A DNA stretch of 43,818 bases from Crocinitomicaceae bacterium (GTDB lineage: Bacteria > Bacteroidota > Bacteroidia > Flavobacteriales_D > Crocinitomicaceae), in NCBI GenBank assembly GCA_022447665.1, contig JAKVAQ010000002.1, positions 1 to 43,818 of the forward strand. The letters are read 5' to 3'. The notes beneath the pieces were generated by a model. It searched no databases. It was given only the letters and a program-made list of their open reading frames with translations, and was not told where the DNA came from. Position 1 is the stretch's first letter; each line of letters opens with the position of its first letter. This document shows positions 35,333-43,280 of this stretch, one piece after another. The translations under genes were made by a program, and so were the position numbers.

Positions 35333-35364
35333 CAAAGATATAGTGAATCTTTATCAAATCCCAA
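35333..35364 (-). promoter_or_regulatory. Promoter of the SAM-regulated methionine operon
   Basis: The minus strand reads TTG (35364-35362), 21 nt, then TATCTTTG (35340-35333), an exact match to the Bacteroidetes promoter pair TTG / TAnnTTTG. Transcription would start near 35328, so the SAM-I aptamer begins about 13 nt into the RNA. It lies downstream of the end of the preceding membrane protein gene (35391), so the operon is transcribed on its own. Confidence 0.75.
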
Positions 35365-35390
35365 GAAATAACATTTTTTAAGATCGCGAT

Positions 35391-36545
35391 TTATCTTAAA
35401 TCGGAACAGGAAAACTTTTCATACGGACCTGAATCAAAATCTTCCCACATGACGTAAAAGTCTATTTTGGAATTTGGAATTTCTCCGTCACAAAAGGTTC
35501 TTCCCACTTGTTTAAATGTTCTTTCTTCTGGATAAAACGGCACATTCAATTCTTCCAGCGCCCACCAATTCACATAAATCCAGTATTTACCGGGAAACCT
35601 TTGAACATCCCAAAAATAATCATGTAAGCGGTAGTCTATTTTCTTGAGCTGATCTTGATCTATTGCAATCATGTAAATACCATTTGTTCCAGAATACAAT
35701 TTGAACGAAGGATACCTATCCCAACCCCCGAAACTTGATGTAGCCGGCATAACCAAGAATAATATAGCTCCCAAAACCGTTATGAACTTTAACTTAAACC
35801 CTTTTAATTTTATAAGCTCAATATGATTTTCCGCCTTGAAAAAGAGTACAAAAACAAGGGCTATCATTGCTATGTTCCAAGGAAATACTACATAATTATG
35901 ACCTGATAAATAGAGATAAAACAGGATTGTTAGGTGAGATAGAATCGCTCCGAAGACAGCAAAATTTCTAGTTTTCTTAAAAACTAATAAAATTGCCACC
36001 AAAACTTCTAAAGTGGGTATAATATACCCCAGATAATTGAGCGATTGGCGCGTGGCTTCATCCTCTACACCAAAAAGGAAGTACAAGATTCGTTCAAAAG
36101 TAACCACATTGAAATCGCCTGAGAACTTATAAACCCCACTGTATAAGTAAACACCTATCAATAGAATTTGTAAGTAAGAGATATAGTTTCCGTTCTGATT
36201 CTTACGTACAATCAATAATGGCAACAAGAAAAAGAAATAAAGATAAACCCATGGTTGCCAACGCATTTGATCTTGTAAGAGAATAAAAGTCAATAGTAAA
36301 AACATTGGCCATACAATCCACTTCTTTGGAAAGACGGAACTGATGAGTATGAGCACAACAAGTAAATAAATCAATAGCTCACCAATAAAAATTGATGTTT
36401 TAGGAATGAAATCAACTATAGGTAAAGTTGGAAAAAATCGATCTACTCCCCACACCTTCCAAGATAAAAGAACCCCCGTAACAAAGGCTAAACTCACAAT
36501 TATAAAAGATATCCTTACTCTATTTTCAGATTGTAAAAACGGCAT
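35391..36545 (-). CDS. Multi-pass membrane protein, HTTM-like
   Basis: A 384-residue protein with about eight hydrophobic helices between residues 12 and 270, followed by a periplasmic or cytoplasmic tail of about 115 residues containing a Trp/Tyr-rich segment (KYWIYVNWWALEELN) and two Cys (FCDGEI, FSCSDL). The segment QMRWQPWVYLYFFFLLP and the motif YLYSGVYKFSGDF suggest an HTTM/vitamin-K-carboxylase-like or DoxX-like membrane family, which is a weak assignment. It is transcribed separately, upstream of the methionine operon. Function unknown. Confidence 0.65.
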   Translation of the reverse strand: MPFLQSENRVRISFIIVSLAFVTGVLLSWKVWGVDRFFPTLPIVDFIPKTSIFIGELLIYLLVVLILISSVFPKKWIVWPMFLLLTFILLQDQMRWQPWVYLYFFFLLPLLIVRKNQNGNYISYLQILLIGVYLYSGVYKFSGDFNVVTFERILYFLFGVEDEATRQSLNYLGYIIPTLEVLVAILLVFKKTRNFAVFGAILSHLTILFYLYLSGHNYVVFPWNIAMIALVFVLFFKAENHIELIKLKGFKLKFITVLGAILFLVMPATSSFGGWDRYPSFKLYSGTNGIYMIAIDQDQLKKIDYRLHDYFWDVQRFPGKYWIYVNWWALEELNVPFYPEERTFKQVGRTFCDGEIPNSKIDFYVMWEDFDSGPYEKFSCSDLR

Positions 36546-36640
36546 AGTTTGGCACTAATTTAGCATAGAATTCTACAGAAAAGTTTATCCCCTGATTAAA
36601 CCTTTGAAATAAATTTAAGTCCTAGATTTAGAAGTAGATT

Positions 36641-37981
36641 ATGAAATTAAGTAAAGAGGAAAAATATCATTTGTACAGACGAGCTTGTTTTTTTGAGCAC
36701 AGCGCGAACATGCACAAAAGCGAAGAGGCAGAGAAAATTGTAGATGCAATTTTTAAGGAGCAGAAAATTACCCCCTTGACTATTGACATACCTGAATGGT
36801 CTGAATCGGTAGCCAAAAAATCAAAGGGTAAGAAAGGACAAGCTCTACGAAAAAAATGGCGTAAAGACGTGCAGGTGTTAAACCATATGTGGGTGCGACA
36901 AATGATGGCGCCAAAATACGGTTTGCAAGAAAAAATGACGCTTTTTTGGCACGGACACTTCGCTTGCAGAACAGTTACTAGTCCTTATGGAACAATGGCC
37001 TTGAACAATGTTATTCGAGAAAATGCATTCGGCAGTTTCAAAGAATTACTTTTCGCGGTAAGTAAATCCGCACCCATGATCAATTACTTGCATTTAAGGC
37101 AAAATAAAAAGGGACATCCGAATGAAGATTTCGCACGTGAACTTTGTGAACTGTTCACTTTAGGAAGGGATGTAGATTACACCGAAAAAGATGTTCAAGA
37201 AATCGCAAGGGCTTTTACTGGATGGCGTTCAGACCCCATGGGAAAACACATAGTTGTTGAAAGACTTCATGATAATGGAGAGAAAACCATATTCGGTAAA
37301 ACAGGAAACTTCAACGGCGAGGATGTTTTAAATATGATTCTCGAGAATAAAAATACGGCACGTTTCATTTCAAAAAAACTATTCAAATTCCTTGTTGAAG
37401 AAAAAGAAAACCAAGACGCCATTGAGGAAATTGCAACAAGTTTATATAATAGCAACTACGATATTAAAGCGGCCTTAAAAACAATATTTACAAGCAATTG
37501 GTTCTACGCCAGCAGAGGCAAGCTTATTCTAGGGCCTACGGAGTTTTTGGTGCTGCTAGGAAAACTATTTGATCTTAAATATGATGATGTAAAGACCATT
37601 ATTAAAATGGAAGCCTATTTAGGTCAGGTACTCTTTGACCCACCCAATGTTGCAGGTTGGCCAGGAGGCAGAAAATGGATTGATTCTTCGAGACTAGCGC
37701 TCCGTTTGAGATTGGGTTCTTTGATCATTAATCGCGGATATATTGAGGATGCCCTGACACCTGAATTGGATGCCATGATTAAAAAGAAGCAACCCAAGAA
37801 AAAGGAGGTTAAATTTTACGAGGATGTTGACTGGGATGCCTTTTTTAAACTCAATGCTCCAGAAGATTTATACAGTGTCTTCATAACAACCAATAATCCA
37901 GGGCTAAAAGCAAATTATGGTGAGATTACACTGAAGGAAATCATAGAATTAATTAGTACACCAGACTTTCAAATGACATAA
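36641..37981 (+). CDS. DUF1800 domain-containing protein
   Basis: A 446-residue protein of the DUF1800 family, recognised by the conserved segments MTLFWHGHFACR (residues about 98-109), NEDFARELCELFTLG, TEKDVQEIARAFTGW, and the C-terminal DPPNVAGWPGGRKWID. No signal peptide is present. DUF1800 genes are nearly always followed by a DUF1501 gene, as here (1-nt gap), in Bacteroidetes, Planctomycetes and others. The pair is unassigned biochemically; its members are often linked to extracellular or polymer-related functions. Confidence 0.93.
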   Translation: MKLSKEEKYHLYRRACFFEHSANMHKSEEAEKIVDAIFKEQKITPLTIDIPEWSESVAKKSKGKKGQALRKKWRKDVQVLNHMWVRQMMAPKYGLQEKMTLFWHGHFACRTVTSPYGTMALNNVIRENAFGSFKELLFAVSKSAPMINYLHLRQNKKGHPNEDFARELCELFTLGRDVDYTEKDVQEIARAFTGWRSDPMGKHIVVERLHDNGEKTIFGKTGNFNGEDVLNMILENKNTARFISKKLFKFLVEEKENQDAIEEIATSLYNSNYDIKAALKTIFTSNWFYASRGKLILGPTEFLVLLGKLFDLKYDDVKTIIKMEAYLGQVLFDPPNVAGWPGGRKWIDSSRLALRLRLGSLIINRGYIEDALTPELDAMIKKKQPKKKEVKFYEDVDWDAFFKLNAPEDLYSVFITTNNPGLKANYGEITLKEIIELISTPDFQMT

Positions 37982-37982
37982 A

Positions 37983-39167
37983 ATGAAGAGGAGAGATTTT
38001 TTAAGAAATACGGGGATAATTACAGCTGGAAGTTTGTTACTTCCCTCATTTTTGCGTGCTAATGCTTTTATGCCAGGATTTGATGCTTTGAATCAAAAGC
38101 GTTTAATAATGGTACAGTTAAGCGGCGGAAACGATGGACTAAATACAATCGTTCCTTACGGATTGGATGAGTATTATCAGAACAGAGCGGCCCTTGGTTT
38201 AAAAGCTGATGGACTGATTAGAATAGATGATAAATTTGGCTTTAATCCTGCTTTAGGAAAATTCAACGAACTTTTAGATAAAGGGTGGATTTCGATTATT
38301 AATTCGGTAGGATATCCTAACCCAAATCGCTCCCATTTTCGATCAATGGACATCTGGCATACAGCTAGTGACACGAACGAATACTTGAGCGAAGGATGGA
38401 TTGGCAGGTACTTAGACAGTAATTGTGAGCACCCCTATGAAGCTATTGAGATTAATGGTAAACTATCATTAGCATTAAAAGGTGAGCAACGTTCTGGTAT
38501 TGCGTTAACACATCCTAAAGCGTTTTACGACACCATCAATGCGCCTTTCTTTAATGAACTGACGATTCCTGACACAGAAAACGCGGAGCTTAATTACATG
38601 TACAAAGTATTCAATGAAACTAGAAGTTCAGCTAAGTATATTTATGACCAACACAAACTAAAACCAAACAACTCAGAGTATGGTGGCGAGCGTTTTGGCC
38701 AAAACTTAAAGCAGATTGCAACATTAATTAAATCTGATATAGCAACACCTGTTTTTTACACAGAGCTAAGTGGTTTTGATACACATGTTAATCAGAATGC
38801 AACTCAATCTAGACTTCTGAAAAACTTAAACGATGGTATTGGTAGTTTCATTAATGATCTAGAAAAAGATGATCTAATGAAGGAATGTACAATCGTTGTT
38901 TTTTCAGAATTTGGTCGAAGACTAAAGGAAAATGCAAGTAGAGGTACTGATCACGGGGCTGCAAATGTTTTATTTGTGATTGATAAAAACCTTAGCACAA
39001 ACGCTATGAGTTATAATGCGATTGATTTGCAAGATTTAAACGATGGCGATCCGAAATACAAAGTTGATTTTAGATCAGTTTATCAAGATGTCCTTAATAA
39101 GACCTTAAACGTTGATCCTAAATCCGTACTCGGAAAATCTTATGATGAATTAAATCTTTTTAAATAA
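37983..39167 (+). CDS. DUF1501 domain-containing protein with a Tat signal
   Basis: A 394-residue protein with a twin-arginine signal peptide (MKRRDFLRNTGIITAGSLLL, cleavage after about residue 29 near RANAF), so it should be exported folded. The body is the sulfatase-like alkaline-phosphatase fold of DUF1501: VQLSGGNDGLNTIVPYG near residue 45, VGYPNPNRSHFRSMDIWHTA, and the C-terminal EFGRRLKENASRGTDHGAA with the conserved TDHG. It follows the DUF1800 gene by 1 nt. The Tat component TatA is encoded at 20794. No substrate is known. Confidence 0.93.
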   Translation: MKRRDFLRNTGIITAGSLLLPSFLRANAFMPGFDALNQKRLIMVQLSGGNDGLNTIVPYGLDEYYQNRAALGLKADGLIRIDDKFGFNPALGKFNELLDKGWISIINSVGYPNPNRSHFRSMDIWHTASDTNEYLSEGWIGRYLDSNCEHPYEAIEINGKLSLALKGEQRSGIALTHPKAFYDTINAPFFNELTIPDTENAELNYMYKVFNETRSSAKYIYDQHKLKPNNSEYGGERFGQNLKQIATLIKSDIATPVFYTELSGFDTHVNQNATQSRLLKNLNDGIGSFINDLEKDDLMKECTIVVFSEFGRRLKENASRGTDHGAANVLFVIDKNLSTNAMSYNAIDLQDLNDGDPKYKVDFRSVYQDVLNKTLNVDPKSVLGKSYDELNLFK

Positions 39168-39173
39168 GACTAA

Positions 39174-39214
39174 CCTCGGCTGTATAATCATCGTAATTAT
39201 ATCCGATGACGAGG
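39174..39214 (+). other. Nested inverted repeat covering a start codon
   Basis: CCTCG (39174-39178) pairs with CGAGG (39210-39214), and TCATCG (39188-39193) pairs with CGATGA (39204-39209), which contains the ATG at 39206. Together they form an 11-bp interrupted stem with a 9-nt bulge and a 10-nt loop. It lies 7 nt after the DUF1501 stop. It may be a start-codon-masking hairpin or a weak terminator. Confidence 0.4.
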
Positions 39215-39811
39215 TCGAAATTTATCTTTTATCTATTACTGTTCCTATCTTTGAATTATTCTTTTTCACAGGATTTGAATAGTTTCCAAATAGGAATTCA
39301 AGTTGGAGTTAACCCAGAAGATTTTGTAGGTGAAACAGGTTTATTGCACACTCCGGGCGTTGGAAAAATCATTGCCCCTCCACTCTCCTATGGAATTAAT
39401 ATGAATTGGACTCGAAAAAATACTTTCGGATTTAGAATCGAATTTGAGTATTCTCTAATAGGTTATAAATACTTTCTTGATGAAAATGAAACCAATCTTT
39501 ACAAACGATCAACAGAAAGATTTCATTCAATGCTCGTATTCACTAAATATCGCGAACCTGAAAGAATAATTTTTGATCGCTTTTCTTTCGGAATCGGTCC
39601 AAAACTAATTCGTAGAACTCATTTGTATGATGATATTATAAGTGTCCCAAAGGGAATTTTTGACATTCAGTCGTACGGCGCACTAATTCCTATTGCTATA
39701 AGGTTTAGTTTTGGAAAAGACTGGAACATCACTAGTTATTTTTCCCTTGGCTATGAATTAGGAATAGGTGGTGGACCCGCCATTAAACTGCGCTCCAATT
39801 TCAATCTTTAG
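39206..39811 (+). CDS. Outer-membrane beta-barrel-like protein
   Basis: A 201-residue protein with a signal peptide (about 1-22, ending LNYSFSQ) and a body of alternating amphipathic strands: SFQIGIQVGVNPEDF, NTFGFRIEFEYSLIGY, DRFSFGIGPKLI, IPIAIRFSFG, NITSYFSLGYELGIG. This matches a small outer-membrane barrel of the porin-family/OmpA-like beta-barrel type. No specific ligand can be named. It follows the DUF1501 gene by 38 nt, and its stop interlocks with that of the convergent ABC exporter over 4 nt (TTAG). Confidence 0.7.
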   Translation: MTRSKFIFYLLLFLSLNYSFSQDLNSFQIGIQVGVNPEDFVGETGLLHTPGVGKIIAPPLSYGINMNWTRKNTFGFRIEFEYSLIGYKYFLDENETNLYKRSTERFHSMLVFTKYREPERIIFDRFSFGIGPKLIRRTHLYDDIISVPKGIFDIQSYGALIPIAIRFSFGKDWNITSYFSLGYELGIGGGPAIKLRSNFNL

Positions 39812-41643
39812 AGTACCTGCTGAATTTCGCAAAGTGATTTATAATAACCATTCTGGGCAATCAACTCATCATGATTACCCTGCTCAACAATTTCTCCTTT
39901 TTTAAGAACGTAAATCTTGTCAGCATTACGAATAGTGCTCAAGCGATGGGCTATAACAATAGAGGTTCTATTTTTCATAACAGCTTCCAACGCTTTTTGA
40001 ACTACCATTTCAGATTCAGTATCAAGGGCAGAGGTCGCCTCATCTAAAATCATTATCGCCGCATTAGAAAGAACGGCTCTAGCAATACTAATTCTTTGTT
40101 TCTGCCCCCCAGATAGTTTATTTCCTCCGTCACCGATATTCGTATCATATCCTTCAGGAAAATCAGATATAAAATCATGTGCGTTGGCCACTTTAGCCGC
40201 TTGAATAATTTCTTCTCGGGAAGCCTCTGGATTACTCAATGCAATGTTATTCGCAATGGTATCATTAAACAAAATAGAGTCCTGCGTTACCACACTCACC
40301 AGTTTCCTTAAGTCTTTGGTAAGCATATCTCGTACATCAACCCCATCCAGTTTCAAGGCTCCGCTCTTTACGTCATGAAATCTAGGAACTAAATCTGCCA
40401 AAGTGGATTTTCCACTGCCAGACTCACCGACAAGGGCTATGGTTTGACCTTTTTCAATTTTAAAATTAATCCCCTTTAAAACATCCTCATCACCATAATC
40501 GAATCCAATATTATCAAATTCAATATTCTTTTCAAATGAGCTCTTTGCAATGGGAGTCTCGGGGTCTGGAATCGTATCCTCCAACTGAACAATTTCATTG
40601 ATTCTATCCAATGAGGCCTCTGCTTTCTTAAGAGAGGTAATACCTTTTGTAAAAGAAGAAATAGGTCTTAATAATTGGGAGAAAATAATAATAAACGTAA
40701 TAAATGCTTGACCTGTCATTTCAGATTCTTGTTCTAAAATTAAGCTCCCTCCGTACCATACAATACTAACCAATACGGCAGCACCCATAAACTCACTCAA
40801 TGGAGAAGATAAATCTCTCTTTCTAAATGCTCTTGTTAAAAGAGTTTGATGTCTATGATTCCGTTTAGAAAAACGTTCAAAAGTCAATTTCTCAGCTATA
40901 AAAGCCTTTATAATTCTCACTCCACCAAGAGACTCTTCAATTACCGAGAGTAAATGCCCCATTTCATCTTGGCCGTGTTTACTCGTTCTTTTTAGAGATT
41001 TTCCAATTCTCGAAATTATCAAAGCGCTAATTGGCAATAAAACCAACGAAAATAACGTGAGTTCAGTGGACATGTAAAAGAGTATACTCAGACTAATTAT
41101 TATTGACAGAGGTTCTCTAAAAATCATCTCGAGAACTGAGACTACTGCTATCTCTATTTCATTTAAGTCATTGGTCATCCGTGAAAGTAGGTCCCCTTTT
41201 TTCTCTTCAGAATAATAGGACATTGGAAGCCTCATTGATTTATCAAATACTTTCCCCCTCAAATCCCGAACAACAGCCATTCTTGGATAGGATTGAAAAT
41301 AAATAGCGATATACCTGAATAAATTTTTGAAAAAGAAGGCTATTAAAACAGCAATACAAATAAATGTTAATGCTGCAGTTGGCCCTTTATCCGCAACAAA
41401 CTCTGCTTTCCAGTAATCAAAGTAATCACCGTAATATGAAAATATTGATTCCCTCGTTTCCCACACCGGCTTTATTACAGTGGCCGTTTCTTCCGGAGGA
41501 TTAAAGATTAACTCAAGAAAAGGGACAAAAAGTACTAATGAGAGCACATTAAAAATGGTGTAGAATACATTACTCACAATTACAATAATTGCGTGTCGTT
41601 TATAGCTGAACGCCAATTTTACCAGTTCAATGTATCCTTTCAC
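39808..41643 (-). CDS. MsbA-like ABC exporter (membrane plus ATPase)
   Basis: A 611-residue half-transporter. Six membrane helices lie in residues about 17-335, followed by the ATPase domain: Walker A GESGSGKST (406-414), Q-loop VTQDSILF, signature LSGGQKQRISIARA, Walker B IMILDEATSALD, and the H-loop IAHRLSTI. It functions as a homodimer flipping a lipid or lipid-like molecule across the inner membrane; the closest general type is MsbA (lipid A core). A narrower substrate cannot be assigned. The start is GTG at 41643 (MKGYIELVKLAF); no ATG is available in frame upstream. The gene is divergent from rbfA. Confidence 0.92.
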   Translation of the reverse strand: MKGYIELVKLAFSYKRHAIIVIVSNVFYTIFNVLSLVLFVPFLELIFNPPEETATVIKPVWETRESIFSYYGDYFDYWKAEFVADKGPTAALTFICIAVLIAFFFKNLFRYIAIYFQSYPRMAVVRDLRGKVFDKSMRLPMSYYSEEKKGDLLSRMTNDLNEIEIAVVSVLEMIFREPLSIIISLSILFYMSTELTLFSLVLLPISALIISRIGKSLKRTSKHGQDEMGHLLSVIEESLGGVRIIKAFIAEKLTFERFSKRNHRHQTLLTRAFRKRDLSSPLSEFMGAAVLVSIVWYGGSLILEQESEMTGQAFITFIIIFSQLLRPISSFTKGITSLKKAEASLDRINEIVQLEDTIPDPETPIAKSSFEKNIEFDNIGFDYGDEDVLKGINFKIEKGQTIALVGESGSGKSTLADLVPRFHDVKSGALKLDGVDVRDMLTKDLRKLVSVVTQDSILFNDTIANNIALSNPEASREEIIQAAKVANAHDFISDFPEGYDTNIGDGGNKLSGGQKQRISIARAVLSNAAIMILDEATSALDTESEMVVQKALEAVMKNRTSIVIAHRLSTIRNADKIYVLKKGEIVEQGNHDELIAQNGYYKSLCEIQQVL

Positions 41644-41710
41644 AGCGGCAAATGTACAGATGAAAATCTATGAACGCGTGATTTCTAGATGTATTTTAAG
41701 CACAAACACC

Positions 41711-41718
41711 TATTTTTG
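41711..41718 (+). promoter_or_regulatory. Possible -7 box of a leaderless rbfA transcript
   Basis: TATTTTTG matches TAnnTTTG and ends 4 nt before the rbfA ATG at 41723. A transcript from it would be leaderless or nearly so. No TTG is present at -33, so it may be coincidence. Confidence 0.3.
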
Positions 41719-41722
41719 TCCC

Positions 41723-42061
41723 ATGGCTTCAATTCGACAAGAAAAAATAGCGAAAGTTATTCAGCAAGAACTAAGTAGTATTTTCCAGCAAAACGCACGC
41801 GAGTATTGTGATGGTGCAATGGTCACCGTTACTATTTCACGTGTTGCTCCTGATTTATCTTTTGCGAAGAACTTTGTTAGTATTTTTGGTCATCCAAAAC
41901 CACAAGAAGTCTATGAACTCTTAAACGAGAAAAAGAGTGAAATCCGTTATGAAATGGGAAAACGTCTTGGAAAGTCATTGAGAAGAATTCCTGAATTGGC
42001 ATTTGAGATTGACGATTCTCTTGATTACGCTGAAGAAATTAATTCCATTTTGGACCAATAG
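41723..42061 (+). CDS. rbfA: Ribosome-binding factor A
   Basis: A 112-residue protein with the KH-like RbfA fold: N-terminal MASIRQEKIAKVIQQELSSI, central VTVTISRVAPDLSFAKNFVS, and C-terminal LGKSLRRIPELAFEIDDSLDY. It binds the 30S subunit during 16S rRNA maturation. The ATG at 41723 is preferred because it starts the family's N-terminal helix; the frame is open 31 codons upstream without homology. The downstream permease starts immediately after its stop. Confidence 0.95.
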   Translation: MASIRQEKIAKVIQQELSSIFQQNAREYCDGAMVTVTISRVAPDLSFAKNFVSIFGHPKPQEVYELLNEKKSEIRYEMGKRLGKSLRRIPELAFEIDDSLDYAEEINSILDQ

Positions 42062-43279
42062 GTGAACACACCGTTTTTCATAGCGCGACGGTATCTCTTT
42101 TCAAAGAAGACACACAATGTCATCAATATTATTTCAGGAATCTCAGTATTCGGAATAATGATTTCCACGGCTGCTCTCGTCATTGTTTTGTCAGCGTTTA
42201 ACGGCATTGAAAGTTTGGTCATAAATCTATTTTCAGAGTTTGATTCTGATGTAAAGATCATGAGCAAATACTCCAAAACATTTGATCCCAAATTTCTTCC
42301 AGATGAAGTGTATCAAGATGAGGACATCATTAATTACACGCATGTAATCGAAGAGATTTCCGTGATCAAAAACTATGATAATTTCATCATTGGAAAGGTA
42401 AAAGGTGTTGAAGACACTTACCTAGAAATGACTGAAATGAGTGATCATATGCTTGATGGTGAAGCCACTTTGAATGATCAATATGGTCCGCTCGGACTTA
42501 TCGGTGTAGACGCACTGGTTTATTTAGATGGATATATCTATCAGGCCGGTGGGCAATTAGAAACCTTTACATTATTCGCTCCTAATAAAAATGAGACCAT
42601 CAAAAGAAATAATCTTAATGCTTTTAACAGATCTCAAATACCTATTGTAGGCACCTTCTCTTTCAACGGTAAGGTGGATTCTGAATACCTCGTAGTTCCA
42701 ATAGATTATGCTGCTGAAATTTTTGATTATGGAGATAATATTACCGCACTAGAAATTGATTATCCCTCAGGCATCTCATTACCCGTTAAAAAAGAAGAAC
42801 TTGAACAAATTATTGGAGATGCTTTTGAGGTGGAAACCGCTCTTGAACGAAATCAACTAATCTATCAAACTAGCCGTAGCGAGAGACTTATCACGATTCT
42901 TTTACTTGCCTTTATCTTTTTCTTGTCCACTTTTAATATGATTGCATCAATCACTATGCTAATCATAGAGAAACAACAAAACCTAAAAACATTATTCGCC
43001 ATGGGAGCGAAAAAAGACCAACTTCAAAAAATATTTTTCTACGAAGGCTTACTTATTAATGGCATTGGGCTATTACTAGGGCTAGGTTTAGGATATTTGA
43101 TTTGTGGACTACAAATTCAATTCGGATTCGTATCCATGGAAGGTGGAATGGTTGATGCTTATCCGATTGCCTTTAAATTAAATGACTTCTTTTTAATTTT
43201 ATTCATAAGCCTTATTTTTGGAACCCTGGCAGCATTTTTGCCTAGTAAAATTCTTGTTAAAAGAACATTAAACAATTAG
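42062..43279 (+). CDS. LolC/E- or FtsX-type ABC transporter permease
   Basis: A 405-residue permease with an N-terminal helix (about 20-45, ISVFGIMISTAALVIVLSAF), a large periplasmic MacB-like domain (about 46-270), then three C-terminal helices (about 276-300, 320-345, 372-396) forming an FtsX-like domain. The N-terminal motif ARRYLFSKKTHNVINIISGIS is typical of the LolC/LolE lipoprotein-release subunits. It probably works with a separately encoded ATPase to extract lipoproteins or export a substrate. The start is GTG at 42062, next to the rbfA stop. It precedes an S9 peptidase gene by 1 nt. Confidence 0.9.
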   Translation: MNTPFFIARRYLFSKKTHNVINIISGISVFGIMISTAALVIVLSAFNGIESLVINLFSEFDSDVKIMSKYSKTFDPKFLPDEVYQDEDIINYTHVIEEISVIKNYDNFIIGKVKGVEDTYLEMTEMSDHMLDGEATLNDQYGPLGLIGVDALVYLDGYIYQAGGQLETFTLFAPNKNETIKRNNLNAFNRSQIPIVGTFSFNGKVDSEYLVVPIDYAAEIFDYGDNITALEIDYPSGISLPVKKEELEQIIGDAFEVETALERNQLIYQTSRSERLITILLLAFIFFLSTFNMIASITMLIIEKQQNLKTLFAMGAKKDQLQKIFFYEGLLINGIGLLLGLGLGYLICGLQIQFGFVSMEGGMVDAYPIAFKLNDFFLILFISLIFGTLAAFLPSKILVKRTLNN

Positions 43280-43280
43280 C

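Noticed and set aside
41630-41722. 31-codon extension upstream of rbfA
   Set aside because: No similarity to RbfA, and it overlaps the start of the divergent ABC exporter gene.
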